Shown here: in pieces, positions 34,906 through 43,683 of the stretch
How the letters are laid out: the number at the start of each line of letters is the position of its first letter
Position numbering within the stretch: position 1 is the stretch's first letter
Source of the DNA: Prosthecobacter sp.
GTDB taxonomy: Bacteria; Verrucomicrobiota; Verrucomicrobiia; Verrucomicrobiales; Verrucomicrobiaceae
DNA: 55,503 nucleotides
Direction: 5' to 3'
Assembly (NCBI GenBank): GCA_019186985.1
Contig: JABARQ010000018.1
Location: 1 to 55,503 of the forward strand
Notes under the pieces: generated by a model
Told to the model about the DNA's origin: nothing
Database searches by the model: none
What the model saw: the letters and a program-made list of their open reading frames with translations, nothing else
Position numbers and translations under genes: made by a program

Positions 34906-37900
34906 TCAGGGAGGCGGCGCCGTGAGGAACTCGACCGAACCACTCTGGATGGGGGAGGTGGTGGACGAGGTGGCGGGAAGGGTGAAGTAGCCGCGGCCGA
35001 TTCCGACGGCCGGGTTTGCCGGATCCGGCGTGATCAGGCCTCGGAAGGCGCCCATCCGCAGGGCCGCGCCGCCGGGCAGCCGGAAGGTTCCGGAAAACTC
35101 GCCGGTACGTTGGACATGCGTGAACGTCAGGCCGACGGGCGGGGCGCTGACGCCCAGGTAGACCCGGCCGGCGGCATCAAGCCGAAGCAGCTGGTCGACC
35201 TCCGTGCCTGATCCAGAGTCTGCGAGTCCGGCGTGGCGGAAGACGAGACGTGCGTTGTCGGCGGCATCCGTGGTGCCAAGGCGGTTACGGGCGGGGGCGA
35301 AGGTGGCGTCGAGAATGGTGGAGCAGGCCAGCTCCAGATCGAAGCCCGAGGGCACATAGAGGCGGTCGGTGGTGTTGATGGCCCCCATCTTGACCCAGCG
35401 GAGGCTCCCGGAAACGGCATTTCCTGCGGGCAGTGTGACCGCATTGACCGGCGAGCCCGCGAGGCGGCCCAGAAGAATGCCTTTGCCACCATACAGCTTC
35501 AGGCAGGCGGTGAGATGGGGGTCGAGGGCGCTCAGGCTGAGGGTTGTGGCAGTGCCGTCGGCAAGCCGTCCTGCGGCGTTGAAGGTCAGGGTGCGCGTTC
35601 CTGCCCAGCGCAGGTAGCCGGTGCCCTGGGGCTTGGAAAGGTCTCCGGAGGCTTCGGGGGGAATCAGAAGATGTGTTTGAAGAGCCCGGGTGACGAGCGC
35701 CGTCTTCGCCTCTTCAGACAAGGAGGAGGCATCCAGAAATGCACGGCCTTCGATGGCGGTGGATGAAGGGCCGTCCGCCACCGTGCCGGTCATGGCACCC
35801 GTGGCGGGATCCAGGTTCAAGTTCAGGGCGAGGGGAGTTTTTCCAGCTCTGGCCAGGGAGGTGGAAAGAGTGACGGCGCCGGCGGTGCTGATGCTGAGCT
35901 GGCCTTTGACGACGATGCTCAGGGCTCCCAGGGCGAGGGTTCCGGTGGTGGCTCCGGTGCTGCTGATGGTCAGGAGCAGCCGTCCTCCCAGGTTTTGGTT
36001 GAGAACCGGGGAGCGCTCCACCAGCCCGGCATAGGAGGCGCCCCTGCCTCCACCGAGCGGCAGCGGAATCATGGAGAAGGTGTAGCTGCGCGGCAGGCCG
36101 ACCCCGGCGACCGTTCGTGCGGTGATGGTGACGGTGTGCGGGCCGACCTGGTTCAGCACGCCGACGATGGCGCGGGAGGCGGCGTCGTAGCGCAGGCCGA
36201 GGGGCAGGCCCTGGACGGTGAAGACGGCGGAGGGTTCATCGGAGGTGAGCTGCCAGTGGAAGGGAGCACAGACGGCGGATGTGTCCGGTGGCGGGTCGTT
36301 GGTGACCGTCGGCGCGCGCACGACGATGCGCAGCAGGGCTCCGCGGCTCACCAGGCTGCCGTTGTCGTCCTGAACCACCACGTCGTAGCCGGCGACATCC
36401 TCAGGCCGGACGCTGGCAAGCGTCAGCGTGTCGCCGGTCTCACCCGGGAGGTCGACACGGTCCTTGCGCCACTGATAACGCAGGGCACCGGCACCGGAGG
36501 CGGCCACATTAAACACAGCGGTGCCGGTTTCATTGATGTCGAGGTCCGCCGGCTGGGTGGTGATGGAGAGGCTGCTTGTCAGGCCGCCCTGAATCCAGCT
36601 GGTGAGCAGGGCGACGCCTTCGCTGTCGATGACATTGGAGCCGAGCGGAGGCATGCGGAAAAAACCGCCTGTGCCCATGACCCGGTGAAGCAGGACTGAA
36701 TGAGCCGTGTCTCCGGGAGCGATGAGGCGGTTGGCGGGATCGGTGCCGGGGTTCGTCGGGACGGCGTCGACCAGGCCGGTGAGGTTCAAAGGCACGTCGT
36801 GGCGGGCGTCGAAGCTGGAGGGCAGTCCGGTGCCGAGCTGATGGCAGGGGGAGCAGTTGGCGCTGAGGTAGGAGCGAGCGCGGAAGTCGATGCTGTGCCG
36901 AGTGTCATCCAGGGCGGCGAGGGCGGGCAACGCCCCCGGTGGGGGGAGGGTTTTGACCGACAGGTAGCCGGCCTTCGCGAGGGCATGAAGCTGGTTGCCG
37001 TGGCCTGGCACAGGGCTTTTCCGATTGAGCTGGGCCGTGTTGAAGCTGAGCGCATGGCCGCCCTGCGGGGTGTGGCAGGTCTGACATTCGCCACGGGCGG
37101 GGAAACGCCACACCCGCGCCGGAGACGAACCGGGGATGGGATCATCCAGACCGCCTGGAGGAACAAGGTCCGCGTTGCTCTGATCCTCACGCCAGCGGTA
37201 GGTCAGGCCGTAGACATCCGAGGCGGTCTTCACGAGGAACCGCGTCTCGATGCGCCGGCGGGTGGCGGGATTGCCGGGGATGGCCTCGACCTCGAAATGC
37301 TTGATCCAGACCGCACCTGTCGGCAGCGTCCATTTGCCCTCCGCCTGAAAGCCAAACATCGCCGTGGCAGTGCGCAGAGCGAACCAGCGTGACTTGAAGG
37401 CGTGGTCGCTCCAGAACGGTGCATTGACCTCGTAAGGAACGACACCGGCGGCGGGAGCCAGGGTGGCGACGTTGGAAAAGGCGCCGGTGGCGGAGAGCGT
37501 GGCGGGCGCGGTGACCCCGTCCGGGAGGTAATTGAGCTTCTTCACCTGGCCTCCCGTGAGGTCACAGAAGATCACCTCGCCTGTGACGGGATGATGGCCG
37601 AAGCCGACGATGCCGGCGTCCACGGCGAGCACGCGCGGCTCCCAGACGCCGCCGTTCTGACGCAGGGCGACGACCTGTCCGCTGGCGAAGTCCGCGAAGA
37701 CATAGTCACCGACCAGCTCGGGCATCTGCCGGCCGCGATAAACCACCCCGCCAGTCACCGACCTGCCGTAGACGGTGCCGGTGCGGGCGTAATCAAAAAT
37801 GGGTTCGACCGGGGTGAAGCCGGTGGCCGGAGGCGTCTTGGGAACCGGACCGGAGGTGAAGGCGCTCCTGCCTTCGCGCCAGCTCCAGCCATAGTCGCCG

Positions 37901-38856
37901 CCGGCCACGATGATGTCGACCTCCTCAAAGCGGTCCTGGCCGACATCGCCGCAGAAGAGCCTGCCGGTCGGTGAGTCGAAGCTGAAGCGGAAGGGATTGC
38001 GCAGGCCGGTGGCCCAGATCTCCGTACGGACCGTGGAAGGCGTCACGGCCTGACCATGCCAAGAGGTGGCGCCGACGAAGGGATTGTCCGGCGGAATGGC
38101 GTAGGTGCCGGGGTGGACGGAGGGATGCGGACTGGGGGCCAGGCTGCCGGGACGCTGGTCCACATCGAGGCGCAGGATGGCGCCGAAGAAGTCCTTGTTG
38201 ATGTGGCGGGCGTTGTCATAGACATCATTCGCGCTGCCTTCGTCACCCAGGGAGACATAGAGACAGCCGTCCGGCCCGAAGGCAAGGGTTCCGCCGTTGT
38301 GATTGCCCGCCTGGTCGAGCTGGGTGATGAGCGGCTGGAGGGAGGCGTTGTCGGCCAGGTGCGGGTTGTCCGTGCGGACCTTCATGCGCGCCACACGCTG
38401 GCGGATGCCGCCGGAGAGAAAGCTGTAGAAGATGAAGAACTCGCCGTTGTTCAGATGGTCCGGATGGAAGGCCAGGCCGAGCAGGCCGTTCTCCTTTTCC
38501 ATGGTGAAGCCGGAGACGCCTGCGACGGATGCGAGGCTGAGGAAGAGCGTCTTGACCGGAGTGCCGCCGAGATTCGTCACCATCTGCACCGTGCCACCGC
38601 GTTCGACGACAAACAGGCGCGTGTTGTCGCCGGGGATGGTGGTGGTGTAGATCGGGCTGCTGAAGGTCAGGCCGCCGAGGGCGTTCACCGTCATGTAGCC
38701 GGCAAGGGGGGGCGGCGTGGAGGGCAGCTTCAGCGTGGTGTTGTTGACGCGGACAAGCTGCGCCATGGCCGGGTCATGCCCGCCGAGAAGGAGAAGGCCG
38801 GACAGTCCAAGGCACAGCCGGGACAGCCTGCGGGGGAGAAGCCGACGGGGTTTCAT
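34906..38856 (-). CDS. Secreted sugar-dehydrogenase/cytochrome exoprotein with shared C-terminal module
   Basis: 1316 residues with a signal peptide (about 1-32). Residues about 50-440 form a glucose/sorbosone-dehydrogenase propeller: FVVERGGTVQMV, GLLGLAFHPDHLNNGEFF, NHNGGTLAFGPDGCLYVSLGDEG, GAILRLDVD, ATGLRNPFRFSFD and GDYGWSWREG. A linker domain follows, with two c-type haem motifs (CQTCH at about 589, CSPCH at about 667), then an Ig-like domain (LRYQWRKDRVDLPGETG) and a putative-Ig segment. The final roughly 385 residues (34906 to about 36066) are the module shared with the two other giant proteins of this window. Probably an extracytoplasmic PQQ-linked oxidoreductase passing electrons to its own haems. 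PQQ use is inferred from the fold. Confidence 0.85.
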   Translation of the reverse strand: MKPRRLLPRRLSRLCLGLSGLLLLGGHDPAMAQLVRVNNTTLKLPSTPPPLAGYMTVNALGGLTFSSPIYTTTIPGDNTRLFVVERGGTVQMVTNLGGTPVKTLFLSLASVAGVSGFTMEKENGLLGLAFHPDHLNNGEFFIFYSFLSGGIRQRVARMKVRTDNPHLADNASLQPLITQLDQAGNHNGGTLAFGPDGCLYVSLGDEGSANDVYDNARHINKDFFGAILRLDVDQRPGSLAPSPHPSVHPGTYAIPPDNPFVGATSWHGQAVTPSTVRTEIWATGLRNPFRFSFDSPTGRLFCGDVGQDRFEEVDIIVAGGDYGWSWREGRSAFTSGPVPKTPPATGFTPVEPIFDYARTGTVYGRSVTGGVVYRGRQMPELVGDYVFADFASGQVVALRQNGGVWEPRVLAVDAGIVGFGHHPVTGEVIFCDLTGGQVKKLNYLPDGVTAPATLSATGAFSNVATLAPAAGVVPYEVNAPFWSDHAFKSRWFALRTATAMFGFQAEGKWTLPTGAVWIKHFEVEAIPGNPATRRRIETRFLVKTASDVYGLTYRWREDQSNADLVPPGGLDDPIPGSSPARVWRFPARGECQTCHTPQGGHALSFNTAQLNRKSPVPGHGNQLHALAKAGYLSVKTLPPPGALPALAALDDTRHSIDFRARSYLSANCSPCHQLGTGLPSSFDARHDVPLNLTGLVDAVPTNPGTDPANRLIAPGDTAHSVLLHRVMGTGGFFRMPPLGSNVIDSEGVALLTSWIQGGLTSSLSITTQPADLDINETGTAVFNVAASGAGALRYQWRKDRVDLPGETGDTLTLASVRPEDVAGYDVVVQDDNGSLVSRGALLRIVVRAPTVTNDPPPDTSAVCAPFHWQLTSDEPSAVFTVQGLPLGLRYDAASRAIVGVLNQVGPHTVTITARTVAGVGLPRSYTFSMIPLPLGGGRGASYAGLVERSPVLNQNLGGRLLLTISSTGATTGTLALGALSIVVKGQLSISTAGAVTLSTSLARAGKTPLALNLNLDPATGAMTGTVADGPSSTAIEGRAFLDASSLSEEAKTALVTRALQTHLLIPPEASGDLSKPQGTGYLRWAGTRTLTFNAAGRLADGTATTLSLSALDPHLTACLKLYGGKGILLGRLAGSPVNAVTLPAGNAVSGSLRWVKMGAINTTDRLYVPSGFDLELACSTILDATFAPARNRLGTTDAADNARLVFRHAGLADSGSGTEVDQLLRLDAAGRVYLGVSAPPVGLTFTHVQRTGEFSGTFRLPGGAALRMGAFRGLITPDPANPAVGIGRGYFTLPATSSTTSPIQSGSVEFLTAPPP

Positions 38857-38991
38857 GAGGTCTTGGGTGTGGACGTCCCGGCGGACGGGTCATGGGGAGA
38901 GCCCCGGGAAAGATCTCGCGTGAATCAGCCGCCATCCTAGCCGGAAGGCCCGGGCAGGGCAAGGCATTCTCCGCAACTGTTGGTTATGCCT

Positions 38992-40401
38992 TCACGCCGC
39001 CCACAGGCCCTTCTGGAGGACGATGTCGGGGACGAAGGACCGCCAGGCCGGATCGCCGTCGCGGATCATCTGGCGGACGGTGGCGCTGGTGACGAAGACG
39101 CAGTCCTCCAGGCAGTCGTCGATGACGCGCACGCTGCCGGTGTCGAGGAGGTAGCGCAGCAGGTGCATCTGGTGGGGCTGGACACGGGCCTGGGCGCCGG
39201 TGCGCAGCTTGCCGGTGATGGGATCGCCGGCCGGATAGACGTAAAGGCGCACGCGGTTTTTAAAGAGGCGTCCGAAGGCCTCCAGCAGGCCGCCGCCAAG
39301 GTCGGCGTACCAGCGTTCGTTGAACAGCTCCTCAAACAGCGGCAGGCCGAGCACGATGCCGACGGGCTCCTGGGTGTAGCGGGCGAGGTAGGAGCTGAGG
39401 CGGTGGAACTCGGCGTATTTCGAGACGAGCACGTTTTTCCCAAGCGCCTGGAGGATGTCGGCGCGGGCGAGGAAGTTCGGGTACTCGACCTCGCAGTCGT
39501 CCATGCAAAGAAGGTTGTGCATGGTGATCTCGCAGATTTCCAGGTGGCCTTCGGCATCGGGGCCGAAGTCCTCCTTGAAGGAGCCGGTGCCGCGCTGGAG
39601 CATGTCGAGGTTCACGCGGGTGATGGGGTCGAAGGTGCCGCGGCTGATGAAGACGGGCTTCTTGTAGAGCACGTCCGCAGCCTGGAGGATCTGGCCGTCG
39701 GGGCCGAAGAGCGCGGCGTCGGAAAGGCCGCTGCGGACGAGCTGCAGGGCGACGAGGCGGTCCTCAAAGGTCTGGGCCGGAAAGGCGGGGCCGCTGAAGT
39801 CGATCATGTCGATCTCGACACGCCAGCGGTTGAGCTCGTCCATGAGGCTTTCGAGGAAGAGGGGCAGGCTGTCGCGCAGATGGAAGGCGGCGTAGAGCAG
39901 GTTGACGCCGAGGATGCCGAGCGCCTCGGCCTGGAGCGGGTTGGTGGCGTCAAGCAGGCGGACGTGAAGCTGGACGTCGTTGCTCGGGCCGCGCGGGTCG
40001 GTTTGAAAGCGCAGGCCCATCCAGCCGTGGCACTCCTCCTTGGTGTCCCGGAAGCCCTTGGCGCGCATGGTGTTGGCGAGGGCGAAGAAGGTGGTGGTGT
40101 CGCCACGCTTCGCGGCCAGGCGGTCCTGGACGATCTGATACTCATGCTCGAGCATGGCGGTCATGCGCTGACGTGAGACGTAGCGCTGGGCCTTGCCGTA
40201 GATCTCGTCGCTGAAGGTCATGTCGTAGGCGGACATGGTCTTGGCGACGGTGCCCGAGGCGCCGCCGGCGCGGAAGAACCAGTTGGCGATCTCCTGGCCG
40301 GCGCCGATCTCGGCGAAGGTGCCGTAGACGCGCTGCGCAAGGTTGATGCGCAAGGCCTTCTCCAGGGTGCCTGGACGTTCGTGCGGGGGGACGTTGCTCA
40401 T
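38992..40401 (-). CDS. Conserved-looking protein of unknown function
   Basis: A 469-residue soluble protein with no signal peptide or membrane segment. Sequence blocks look strongly constrained: GHPERPGTLEKALRINLAQ-like start, WFFRAGGASGTVAKTMSAYDM, RFQTDPRGPSNDVQLHVRLLD, ALGILGVNLLYAAFH, IDMIDFSGPAF, VALQLVRSGLSDAALFGPDG, YPNFLARADILQALGKNVLVS and RLFKNRVRLYVYP. I recognise it as a widespread bacterial type but not with a proven function, and I name none. The alternating strand/helix pattern suggests a Rossmann-like or transferase fold. It lies 33 bp downstream of a PP2C phosphatase gene, so it could be a phosphoprotein or partner in that signalling. Confidence 0.7.
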   Translation of the reverse strand: MSNVPPHERPGTLEKALRINLAQRVYGTFAEIGAGQEIANWFFRAGGASGTVAKTMSAYDMTFSDEIYGKAQRYVSRQRMTAMLEHEYQIVQDRLAAKRGDTTTFFALANTMRAKGFRDTKEECHGWMGLRFQTDPRGPSNDVQLHVRLLDATNPLQAEALGILGVNLLYAAFHLRDSLPLFLESLMDELNRWRVEIDMIDFSGPAFPAQTFEDRLVALQLVRSGLSDAALFGPDGQILQAADVLYKKPVFISRGTFDPITRVNLDMLQRGTGSFKEDFGPDAEGHLEICEITMHNLLCMDDCEVEYPNFLARADILQALGKNVLVSKYAEFHRLSSYLARYTQEPVGIVLGLPLFEELFNERWYADLGGGLLEAFGRLFKNRVRLYVYPAGDPITGKLRTGAQARVQPHQMHLLRYLLDTGSVRVIDDCLEDCVFVTSATVRQMIRDGDPAWRSFVPDIVLQKGLWAA

Positions 40402-40434
40402 GCCGCCGTCAAGCTACGCAGGGATGCCGGTTTG

Positions 40435-41262
40435 TCAGCCGATCTTCACGACGCCGACGGTGGTGTTGTCCTGCCGTTCGTAGTTGATGCGGCGGATGGC
40501 GAAGAGGATGGCGTCGGCGATCTTGTCCGCCGTGGTGTGCCTGCCGAAGTTCAGCAGCTCCTCCAGCGCCTTGTGGTCCAGGGTGAAGATGCCGTCGCTG
40601 GCGGCGATCACGATGTCACCCGGCTGCAGCGGCAGCGGATCCTTCGGGAAGTCGATCAGCGCCATGGGCATGCCAAGCAGGGCGCTTTGCAGCGTGTGCC
40701 GTTCGGGGTGATGCGCGGCCTCCTCCTCGGTCATGAGGCCCTGCTTCACCCGCTCCTCCAGGATGGGGGTGAGGGAGTGATCCTCATTGAGCCGGAGGAG
40801 CCTGCCCTCACGATGCAGGAAGAGGGGGGAGTCGCCGACGCTAATCCACTCGAGCTGGCTGCGTGAAACCAGCGCGGCGAGCATCGTCGTGCCCATGGGA
40901 GGGGCGATGGAGGGCATGCGTGCCGTGATCATGCCGATGGTCTCGTTGGCCGTGTCGAGGGCGGTGCGCAGGCGGAAGCTCTGGCTGCCCGGATGCTCGT
41001 GAAAGGCACGGACGAAGGCGTTCACCGCGATGTAGCTGGCGACGCTGCCGCCGGTGTGCGCGCCAAGTCCGTCACCGACGACGAGCAGCAGGCGCTCCAG
41101 CGAGTGCTCGCCGTTTTCCGCAGCATCGGCAAAGGCGTAGTAGTCCTCCTGGTTCTCGCGTTTTCCACGGTACTGCCGGGCTGAGAAATCCTGCTCCTGG
41201 ACAAAGGCCGGCGAGGGCTCGGACGGCTGGGTCATGGGGGAAAGCGTGGTGCGGGCGCTCAC
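40435..41262 (-). CDS. PP2C-family serine/threonine phosphatase
   Basis: 275 residues from a GTG at 41262 whose GTGA overlaps the galM stop; an ATG at 41235 (266 residues) is the alternative. All PP2C metal-binding and core motifs are present: GKRENQEDYYAF, LLVVGDGLGAHTGGSVAS, GTTMLAALV, WISVGDSPLFL, AASDGIFTL and ERQDNTTVGVV. It is a metal-dependent cytoplasmic protein phosphatase that reverses Ser/Thr phosphorylation. The length is typical of stand-alone bacterial PP2C proteins. Flanked by the secreted aldose epimerase upstream and the uncharacterised 469-residue protein downstream, with no kinase gene seen in the window. Confidence 0.9.
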   Translation of the reverse strand: MSARTTLSPMTQPSEPSPAFVQEQDFSARQYRGKRENQEDYYAFADAAENGEHSLERLLLVVGDGLGAHTGGSVASYIAVNAFVRAFHEHPGSQSFRLRTALDTANETIGMITARMPSIAPPMGTTMLAALVSRSQLEWISVGDSPLFLHREGRLLRLNEDHSLTPILEERVKQGLMTEEEAAHHPERHTLQSALLGMPMALIDFPKDPLPLQPGDIVIAASDGIFTLDHKALEELLNFGRHTTADKIADAILFAIRRINYERQDNTTVGVVKIG

Positions 41263-42356
41263 TCGGCGGAGAACTGGAAAAGGGTGGTGTGCTGGTAGGT
41301 CTCGCCCGGGCGCAGCACGGCGGAGGGGAACTGCGGCTTGTTGGGGCTGTCCGGATACTTCTGGGTTTCGAGGCAGAAGCCGTGACGCTTTTCGTAAACA
41401 TGACCGCCCTTGCCCTTCACGCCCTTGAGGTGGTTTCCGGTGTAGAGCTGCACGGCGGGGTCGGTGGTGCTGACCTCCATCACCCGGCCGCTCTTTGGAT
41501 CCTTCACGCGGGCGGCCAGCTTCATGCCCGAACCCTTGAGGACGTAGTTGTGGTCGTAGCCGACGCCCTGGACGAGCGGCTTGAAGCTTGCCCCGATGCG
41601 TTCACCGATGACGTGCGGCGTGGTGAAGTCCAGCGGCGTGCCGATGACGCTTTCCAGCTCCCCGGTGGGAATCAGGGCGTCGTCGGTGGCGGTGAACTGC
41701 TCGGCGGGGATCATCAGCTCATGGCCGAGGATGTCGCCGGCACCCTCGCCAGCAAGGTTGAAGTAGCTGTGGTTCGTCAGGTTCACGACCGTCGGCTTGT
41801 CGGTCACGGCGCGGTAGTCGATGCGCAGGCCGCCCTCTGTGGTGAGCGTGTAGGTGACGGTGCAGTCGAGCTTGCCCGGGAAGCCCTCCTCGCCGTCGGC
41901 GCTGGTGTAGCGCATCTCCACCGCGTTCTGCTCCGGCAGGGCGGCTGCCTGCCAGAGCTTCTTGTCAAAGGCCGCCGTGCCGCCGTGGATGTGGTTTTTC
42001 CCCGAGTTCGCCGTGACCTGGTGCTGCACGCCGTCGATGACGAAGGCCGCGCCGCCGATGCGGTTGGCGTAACGGCCGGTGATGCAGCCGAAGTGCGGGT
42101 GCTTGCCAAGGTAGGGCTCGAGCGTGTCAAAGCCGAGCACGACATCCGCAAGAGCGCCCGCCTTGTCCGGCACCCGCAGGGAGACGATGATGCCGCCCCA
42201 GTTGGTGATGTGCGCCTCCATGCCGTTCGGGTTCTTCAGGGTGAAAAGCCGCACCTCTTCGCCGGCGGCGGTCTTTCCCCAGGGCTCGGAGGTGACGGAG
42301 GCTTGGACGGCGGCGGACATGGTCAGGAAAAGAAGGAGGGTGGAAAGTGTTTTCAT
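41259..42356 (-). CDS. galM: Aldose 1-epimerase (mutarotase), exported
   Basis: 365 residues with a signal peptide (MKTLSTLLLFLTMSAAVQA), so it acts outside the cytoplasm. GalM motifs are intact: ITNWGGIIVSL, GCITGRYANRIG, NSGKNHIHGG, VVNLTNHSYFNLAGEG with the catalytic His region, YDHNYVLKG, and the C-terminal GFCLETQKYPDSPNKPQFPS with the catalytic Glu. It interconverts alpha and beta anomers of aldohexoses, which fits sugar release by secreted polysaccharide enzymes. The stop overlaps the start of the PP2C gene by 4 bp. Confidence 0.93.
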   Translation of the reverse strand: MKTLSTLLLFLTMSAAVQASVTSEPWGKTAAGEEVRLFTLKNPNGMEAHITNWGGIIVSLRVPDKAGALADVVLGFDTLEPYLGKHPHFGCITGRYANRIGGAAFVIDGVQHQVTANSGKNHIHGGTAAFDKKLWQAAALPEQNAVEMRYTSADGEEGFPGKLDCTVTYTLTTEGGLRIDYRAVTDKPTVVNLTNHSYFNLAGEGAGDILGHELMIPAEQFTATDDALIPTGELESVIGTPLDFTTPHVIGERIGASFKPLVQGVGYDHNYVLKGSGMKLAARVKDPKSGRVMEVSTTDPAVQLYTGNHLKGVKGKGGHVYEKRHGFCLETQKYPDSPNKPQFPSAVLRPGETYQHTTLFQFSAE

Positions 42357-42524
42357 GGTGGAGGCGGGCGGCCCTTCCCTGGGTTCCTAGTTCTCAGAAG
42401 CCGCCGCCTTCCACAAGGCAAAAGTCACGGCTGGCACCCGCTGCGAGCCCGCACGGACATTCCCGCCCATCCCCTTCTCCTCCTGGCTGCGGGAACAGTT
42501 GCAAACGGACATACTTTTGGTCAG

Positions 42525-43658
42525 GTGAGGCCCGTGACTGTCCTCCCCGATCCCAACGCCTGGTTCCACATCGACAACGAAGCTGAAATCGCCTCCCCGG
42601 CCCTGCTGCTGTACCGGGAGCGCATCGAGCACAACCTGAGGCTCATGATTGAGATCGCCGGTGACCCGGCGCGCCTCAGGCCGCATGTGAAGACGCACAA
42701 GCTGCTGCCGCTCGTTCAGCGCCAGATCGAGCTGGGCATCACCAGGTTCAAGTGCTCCACCATCGCCGAGGTGGAGATGTGCGCGATGGCGGGGGCGGCC
42801 GACATTCTCCTGGCCATGCCCTGCGTGGGACCCAACGGCCACCGCCTGGCCGAGCTGGCCCTGAAATACCCGCAGGCCCAGTTTGCCGGCATCGCCGATG
42901 ACGAGGAGACCATCCGCAGCCTGGCCTCCGCCGCCCAGCAGCACGGGGTCAATCTTGGCGTCTTCCTCGAGCTCGACTGCGGCATGGCGCGCACCGGCAT
43001 CGTGCCCGGGGAGGCGGCGGACTTCCTGGTCCATGCCATCAAGGACGCGCCCCGGCTGATGCTGCGCGGCCTTCATGCCTACGACGGCCACATCCACGAC
43101 ACCGAGCTGGAGGTGCGCCGACAGAAGTGCGAGGCCGCCTTCGCCCCCATCCTGGCCTTCAAGAAGCGCCTCGAAGGCGAGGGCGTCATCATCCGGGAGT
43201 TCCTCGCCGGCGGGTCGCCCACCTTCGGCATCCATGCGCAGCACAAGGACCGCGTCTGCAGCCCCGGCACCACGGTGCTCTGGGACTTCGGCTATGGCGA
43301 CAAGCTCGACGACCTGCCCTTCCTGCCGGCGGCCGTGCTGCTGGCCCGGGTGATCAGCAAGCCGGGGCACAACCGCATCACCCTCGATCTCGGGCACAAG
43401 TCCGTCGCCCCGGAAAATCCCCACCCGCGAGTCCGTTTTGAGGAGCTGCCCGAGGCCACCGCCCTCATGCAGAGCGAGGAGCATCTGGTGCTGGAAACTG
43501 AACGCGCGCACGAATTTGTTGTCGGTCAGGTGCTGCACGGCATCCCGCGCCATGTCTGCCCCACCGTGTCCATGCACGGCGAGGCGGTCGTGATCGAAGG
43601 AGGTCGTGCCGTGGAAGTGTGGCCCATCACGGCCCGCAACCGCCGGATCACGGTCTGA
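42525..43658 (+). CDS. D-threonine aldolase/D-serine dehydratase-type PLP enzyme
   Basis: About 377 residues. No ATG is suitably placed; GTG codons at 42525 and 42534 are candidate starts, the second preceded by GGTGAGG. It has a fold-type III PLP barrel (alanine-racemase N-terminal type): SPALLLYRERIEHNL, LRPHVKTHK with the PLP lysine, STIAEVEMCAMAGAADILLAMP, LDCGMARTGI and LHAYDGHIHD. The C-terminal lid domain has HVCPTVSMHGEAVV, providing metal ligands. It likely cleaves D-threonine or related beta-hydroxy-D-amino acids to glycine and aldehyde. Cytoplasmic. It is divergent from galM, and its frame runs open back through galM antisense, which is not coding. Confidence 0.85.
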   Translation: MRPVTVLPDPNAWFHIDNEAEIASPALLLYRERIEHNLRLMIEIAGDPARLRPHVKTHKLLPLVQRQIELGITRFKCSTIAEVEMCAMAGAADILLAMPCVGPNGHRLAELALKYPQAQFAGIADDEETIRSLASAAQQHGVNLGVFLELDCGMARTGIVPGEAADFLVHAIKDAPRLMLRGLHAYDGHIHDTELEVRRQKCEAAFAPILAFKKRLEGEGVIIREFLAGGSPTFGIHAQHKDRVCSPGTTVLWDFGYGDKLDDLPFLPAAVLLARVISKPGHNRITLDLGHKSVAPENPHPRVRFEELPEATALMQSEEHLVLETERAHEFVVGQVLHGIPRHVCPTVSMHGEAVVIEGGRAVEVWPITARNRRITV

Positions 43659-43683
43659 TCCACCGCCTCCATCCCATCACCTC

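Noticed and set aside
41289..42524. Apparent N-terminal fusion of about 410 residues to the D-threonine-aldolase-type protein
   Set aside because: The extension is antisense to galM and has no domain character. The real start is near 42525-42534.
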